From: Tetrahymena elliotti 4EA
Lineage: Eukaryota; Ciliophora; Oligohymenophorea; Hymenostomatida; Tetrahymenidae
NCBI GenBank assembly: GCA_000231825.2
Contig: JH720383.1
Coordinates: 124,001-188,000, forward strand
Direction: 5' to 3'
DNA length: 64,000 nt
In this document: positions 61,633 to 64,000 of the stretch, one piece after another
How the letters are laid out: each line of letters starts with the position of its first letter
Numbering within the stretch: position 1 is the stretch's first letter
Program-made: the position numbers and the translations under genes
Notes under the pieces: model-generated
The model's database searches: none
Seen by the model: only the letters and a program-made list of their open reading frames with translations
What the model was told of the DNA's origin: nothing

Positions 61633-64000
61633 ATGAAGAAATTAAATTATAAAACTATAAGCTAAATACCAGAAATTAATTCAAAGGAGTTTGTAGAAGA
61701 TGGAATAAACTCTCAATAAATAATATCAAAGAAGTTGAGCCAGAATACTAATAGATAATTATTAGATACTAACTAAGCTTGGTAAAATACTCAAACCGAT
61801 CATAATATCAATCAAAATACTTAAGAAGAAGATGATTATTCATTTCTTATATAATCTCAAAGAAAAAAAAATGAATAATTTAACACAGAAGCTAAAGAAG
61901 AAAAAAAATAATTTTGTGGATTTAGAACTGCATCAAGGAAATCAATTAAAAGTCATTCTTTGAGTATAAAAAGTAGCTAAAAAGAAGAACCTGATTTATA
62001 AAATGATGAAAACTAACAGTAAATACATTAGTATCAACCCCAAACACCAAATATTAATAATGATGATAATAAAATGAATGATAATTAGAGTAATAATACT
62101 AATTAAAATGACAAACAGAGTAGGTAATTTTTACATAGAAATGGAACTTTACAGATATTTGCTTTAAATAAAGATGATAGAGATTCTATTTCTCCTAGCG
62201 AGAAGGGGTTATAGCCTCAAAACTAAATAACTAGCGATTCTAAAAAATAATCTTTGGTAAAAAGCACTACTAAACAGTACACAAGAAATGGAAAATCCTT
62301 CTTTAATTCACCCAGTATTAAATATAATAAGCATGTATCAAAAGTGTTTGCATCAAATATAAACCCATCTTTTACCAATTTTGGTGATGTGTAAGAGATC
62401 TTACAAAGTTAATAGGCTAGTAGTAAAAAATGGAATTTTATAAATAGTTTCTTCAAGCTTATTAAAGTAAAGAACAAGTTTTTAGATTTAATTAACTAAA
62501 GACCAATTAAAGTAAGTGAAAGATCTTTTGTAATGGATTAGTCAGATGGCATTTATTCAGCTCATAAAAAATAAATACAACAAAAATCGTTATTTAACAA
62601 AATATTCATTTACACTTTTCACCCAGCCTCTCCAGTGACTATTTCTGTTAAAGCAGTCATGCTCTTTGTTACAATTTACAATTTATTTTTCGTCCCTCTC
62701 ATTGTAGGTTTTTAGATAGATATGGCTTCAGATATTGTATTGCTTTAATAAATAAGCGGGATAGCCTATTTGTTTGAAATTTTTTTAAATTTCAGAATAG
62801 CAATTTATGTCAAGGGAGAGATTTAAACAGATCTAAGGGTTATCGCTAAAGATTATGTTAATTTCAATTTTTTATTAGATGCTATTAGTGTAATTGGGTG
62901 TGCATTAGGTACACTGAATACATATTTTACTTTATTTACCTTAGTCAGAATAACTAATGTATTCACATATACTAACTATATTAACAATCACTTTTATTTT
63001 GCAGAAAGATTTTATAAAACATGGACATTAACTAGACTTATTATTTTCATTATATTTATGGCACATATTTTTGCTTGCATTTTTCATTATATAGGATTGC
63101 ATCATCTAGATAGTCTTAGTTTTAAAAGCTGGCTCCATTAGTATTAAATAGAGAGTGAATAATGGTAGATTAGATATAATTATTCTTTATATTATTCTTT
63201 TATAACTATGATCACTATCGGTTATGGAGATATAGCACCTTAAAATTCACATGAAAGAATAGCTTGTATAGTCTTTGCTCTTTCATCAAGCATTATTTTT
63301 TCATTTTCTATTAACACCATAGGAAATATCTTCTAAGACTATTTTAGTAAATTCTAGTATTAGCTTCAAATAAGATATAATGCAATCAAATTTTTAGGAT
63401 CTAGATCTATTGATAAAAACTTGCAACTTAGAATTCTCAAATATATTGAATATATTCATGAAATAGATAGAGAGTCACCAGAAAAAGGACTTTAAATTAT
63501 GAATTAGGTATCTGAAGAGCTCAAAACATAAGTATTTTAAGAATATTATGGAAAAATTCTTTAGCAAAATAAGCATTTTTCATTAAATTATAGTAAATCT
63601 ACAATTCTTAAATTATCGCTTAAAGTTAAAGAGAAAATGTTTGCTCCAGGCGAAATTTTATTTGAATAAGGTGATTAAGATGAAAGGCTTTATTACATAA
63701 TTAAAGGAGAGTGTGAATTTTATTTGAAAAGCAAAGAGGGTTCTAAAAATTTTTTTCATAAAGCTTTGTTTCAACAAACGAATCAGTAATTTTTTGGGTA
63801 TAAAGGGTTTATATCAGGGATTCCCAGAGAATTCAGTTGTAGATCTCTTAATGTAAGCCATGTTTTTTACATCTAAAGAGAAGATTTGATTAAAATACTT
63901 AAATAAGATCCTCAAGATTATGAATAATTTTGTAGAATCAAAGATTAATTCTTATTCTATACTAACTCTTTGGGCGAATTATGCTTTGCTTGCAAAAATT
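61633..64000 (+). CDS. cyclic-nucleotide-binding-domain potassium channel (partial, runs off the window)
   Basis: Open from ATG 61633 to the window end, 789 codons with no stop, so the C-terminus is missing. Residues 1-330 are a Gln/Asn/Ser-rich cytoplasmic N-terminus. Membrane segments begin near residue 336 (SVKAVMLFVTIYNLFFVPLI); about six follow, including a helix with spaced arginines (YNAIKFLG lies after the last one). The pore is at ~524: YYSFITMITIGYGDIAP, with the GYGD potassium filter. After a C-linker, a cNMP-binding domain starts at ~650: LSLKVKEKMFAPGEILFEQG followed by DERLYYIIKGECEFYL. This is the EAG/HCN/CNG superfamily layout; GYGD argues for K+ selectivity over CNG channels. 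The S4 is poor in arginines (TLFTLVRITNVF), so strong voltage sensing is doubtful. It likely helps set ciliary or plasma membrane potential. Whether cAMP or cGMP binds cannot be judged: the phosphate-binding cassette region looks degenerate (GISGIPREFSCRSLN). Confidence 0.9.

Noticed and set aside
1..64000. Selenocysteine reading of TGA
   Set aside because: The obvious candidate family (glutathione peroxidase) has a Cys codon, and no SECIS-like element was identified by eye; internal TGAs near 749 and 32725 are better explained as stops.
1..64000. Telomeric CCCCAA repeats, chromosome breakage sequence, tRNA or rRNA genes, CRISPR array, complete transposon
   Set aside because: Looked for by eye on both strands and not seen; simple A-rich blocks at 33050 and 52200 lack any of these structures.

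Overview
The window reads as nuclear DNA of an oligohymenophorean ciliate, most like Tetrahymena (probably the somatic macronuclear genome). The evidence is very high AT content, long reading frames that stay open only when TAA and TAG are read as glutamine and TGA is the sole stop, short AT-rich GT...AG introns (about 46 to 230 bases, rarely longer), and gene families typical of ciliates: giant CxxC-rich surface proteins, giant coiled-coil proteins, and beta-helix/multi-pass membrane proteins. Standard-code ORFs break at every Gln codon and are misleading here, so all models below were read with the ciliate code. Exon joins were chosen so that phase is kept and GT/AG ends are present. None is confirmed by transcripts.

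Layout, left to right: a small secreted protein (335-661, -); a possible TGA-broken gene remnant (719-1360, +); a GNAT acetyltransferase (2008-2658, -); about 2.9 kb without a convincing gene; a 3,279-residue coiled-coil protein with an N-terminal C2-like region (5558-15614, +); a 1,064-residue unknown protein (16393-19587, +); a large beta-helix/EGF-like/multi-pass membrane protein (20073-24065, +) followed by an overlapping hydrophobic ORF; a B-box/coiled-coil/WD40 protein (24614-27652, -); an RRM protein with an Arg/Asn-rich tail (29125-30263, -); a small basic protein (31504-31734, -); a Cys-type glutathione peroxidase (33518-34076, -); a membrane RING-H2 protein (35062-36269, +).

The centre is an 11.4 kb minus-strand gene (36973-48349) for a 3,746-residue secreted protein made of dozens of CxxC-rich repeats. 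It ends in a hydrophobic tail with no cytoplasmic residues, which suggests a GPI anchor. A gene-poor, AT-rich stretch with a 100-N assembly gap follows (48350-52833). The right part holds plus-strand genes: a weak small ORF (52834-53181), a Ser/Asn/Gln-rich protein (53332-54636), a protein with an ERICH3-like N-terminal motif (55518-57256), a six-exon C2H2 zinc-finger protein (58581-60949), and a GYGD-pore, cyclic-nucleotide-binding potassium channel cut by the window end (61633-64000).

The genes do not form an operon or a recognisable pathway. Neighbours are on mixed strands with their own flanks, as expected for a ciliate chromosome. A loose theme is surface and cilia-related functions (GPI-type surface protein, polytopic receptor-like protein, ion channel, giant coiled coil, ERICH3-like protein), but that is inference. 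No CRISPR array, tRNA, rRNA, telomeric repeat or complete transposon was recognised.
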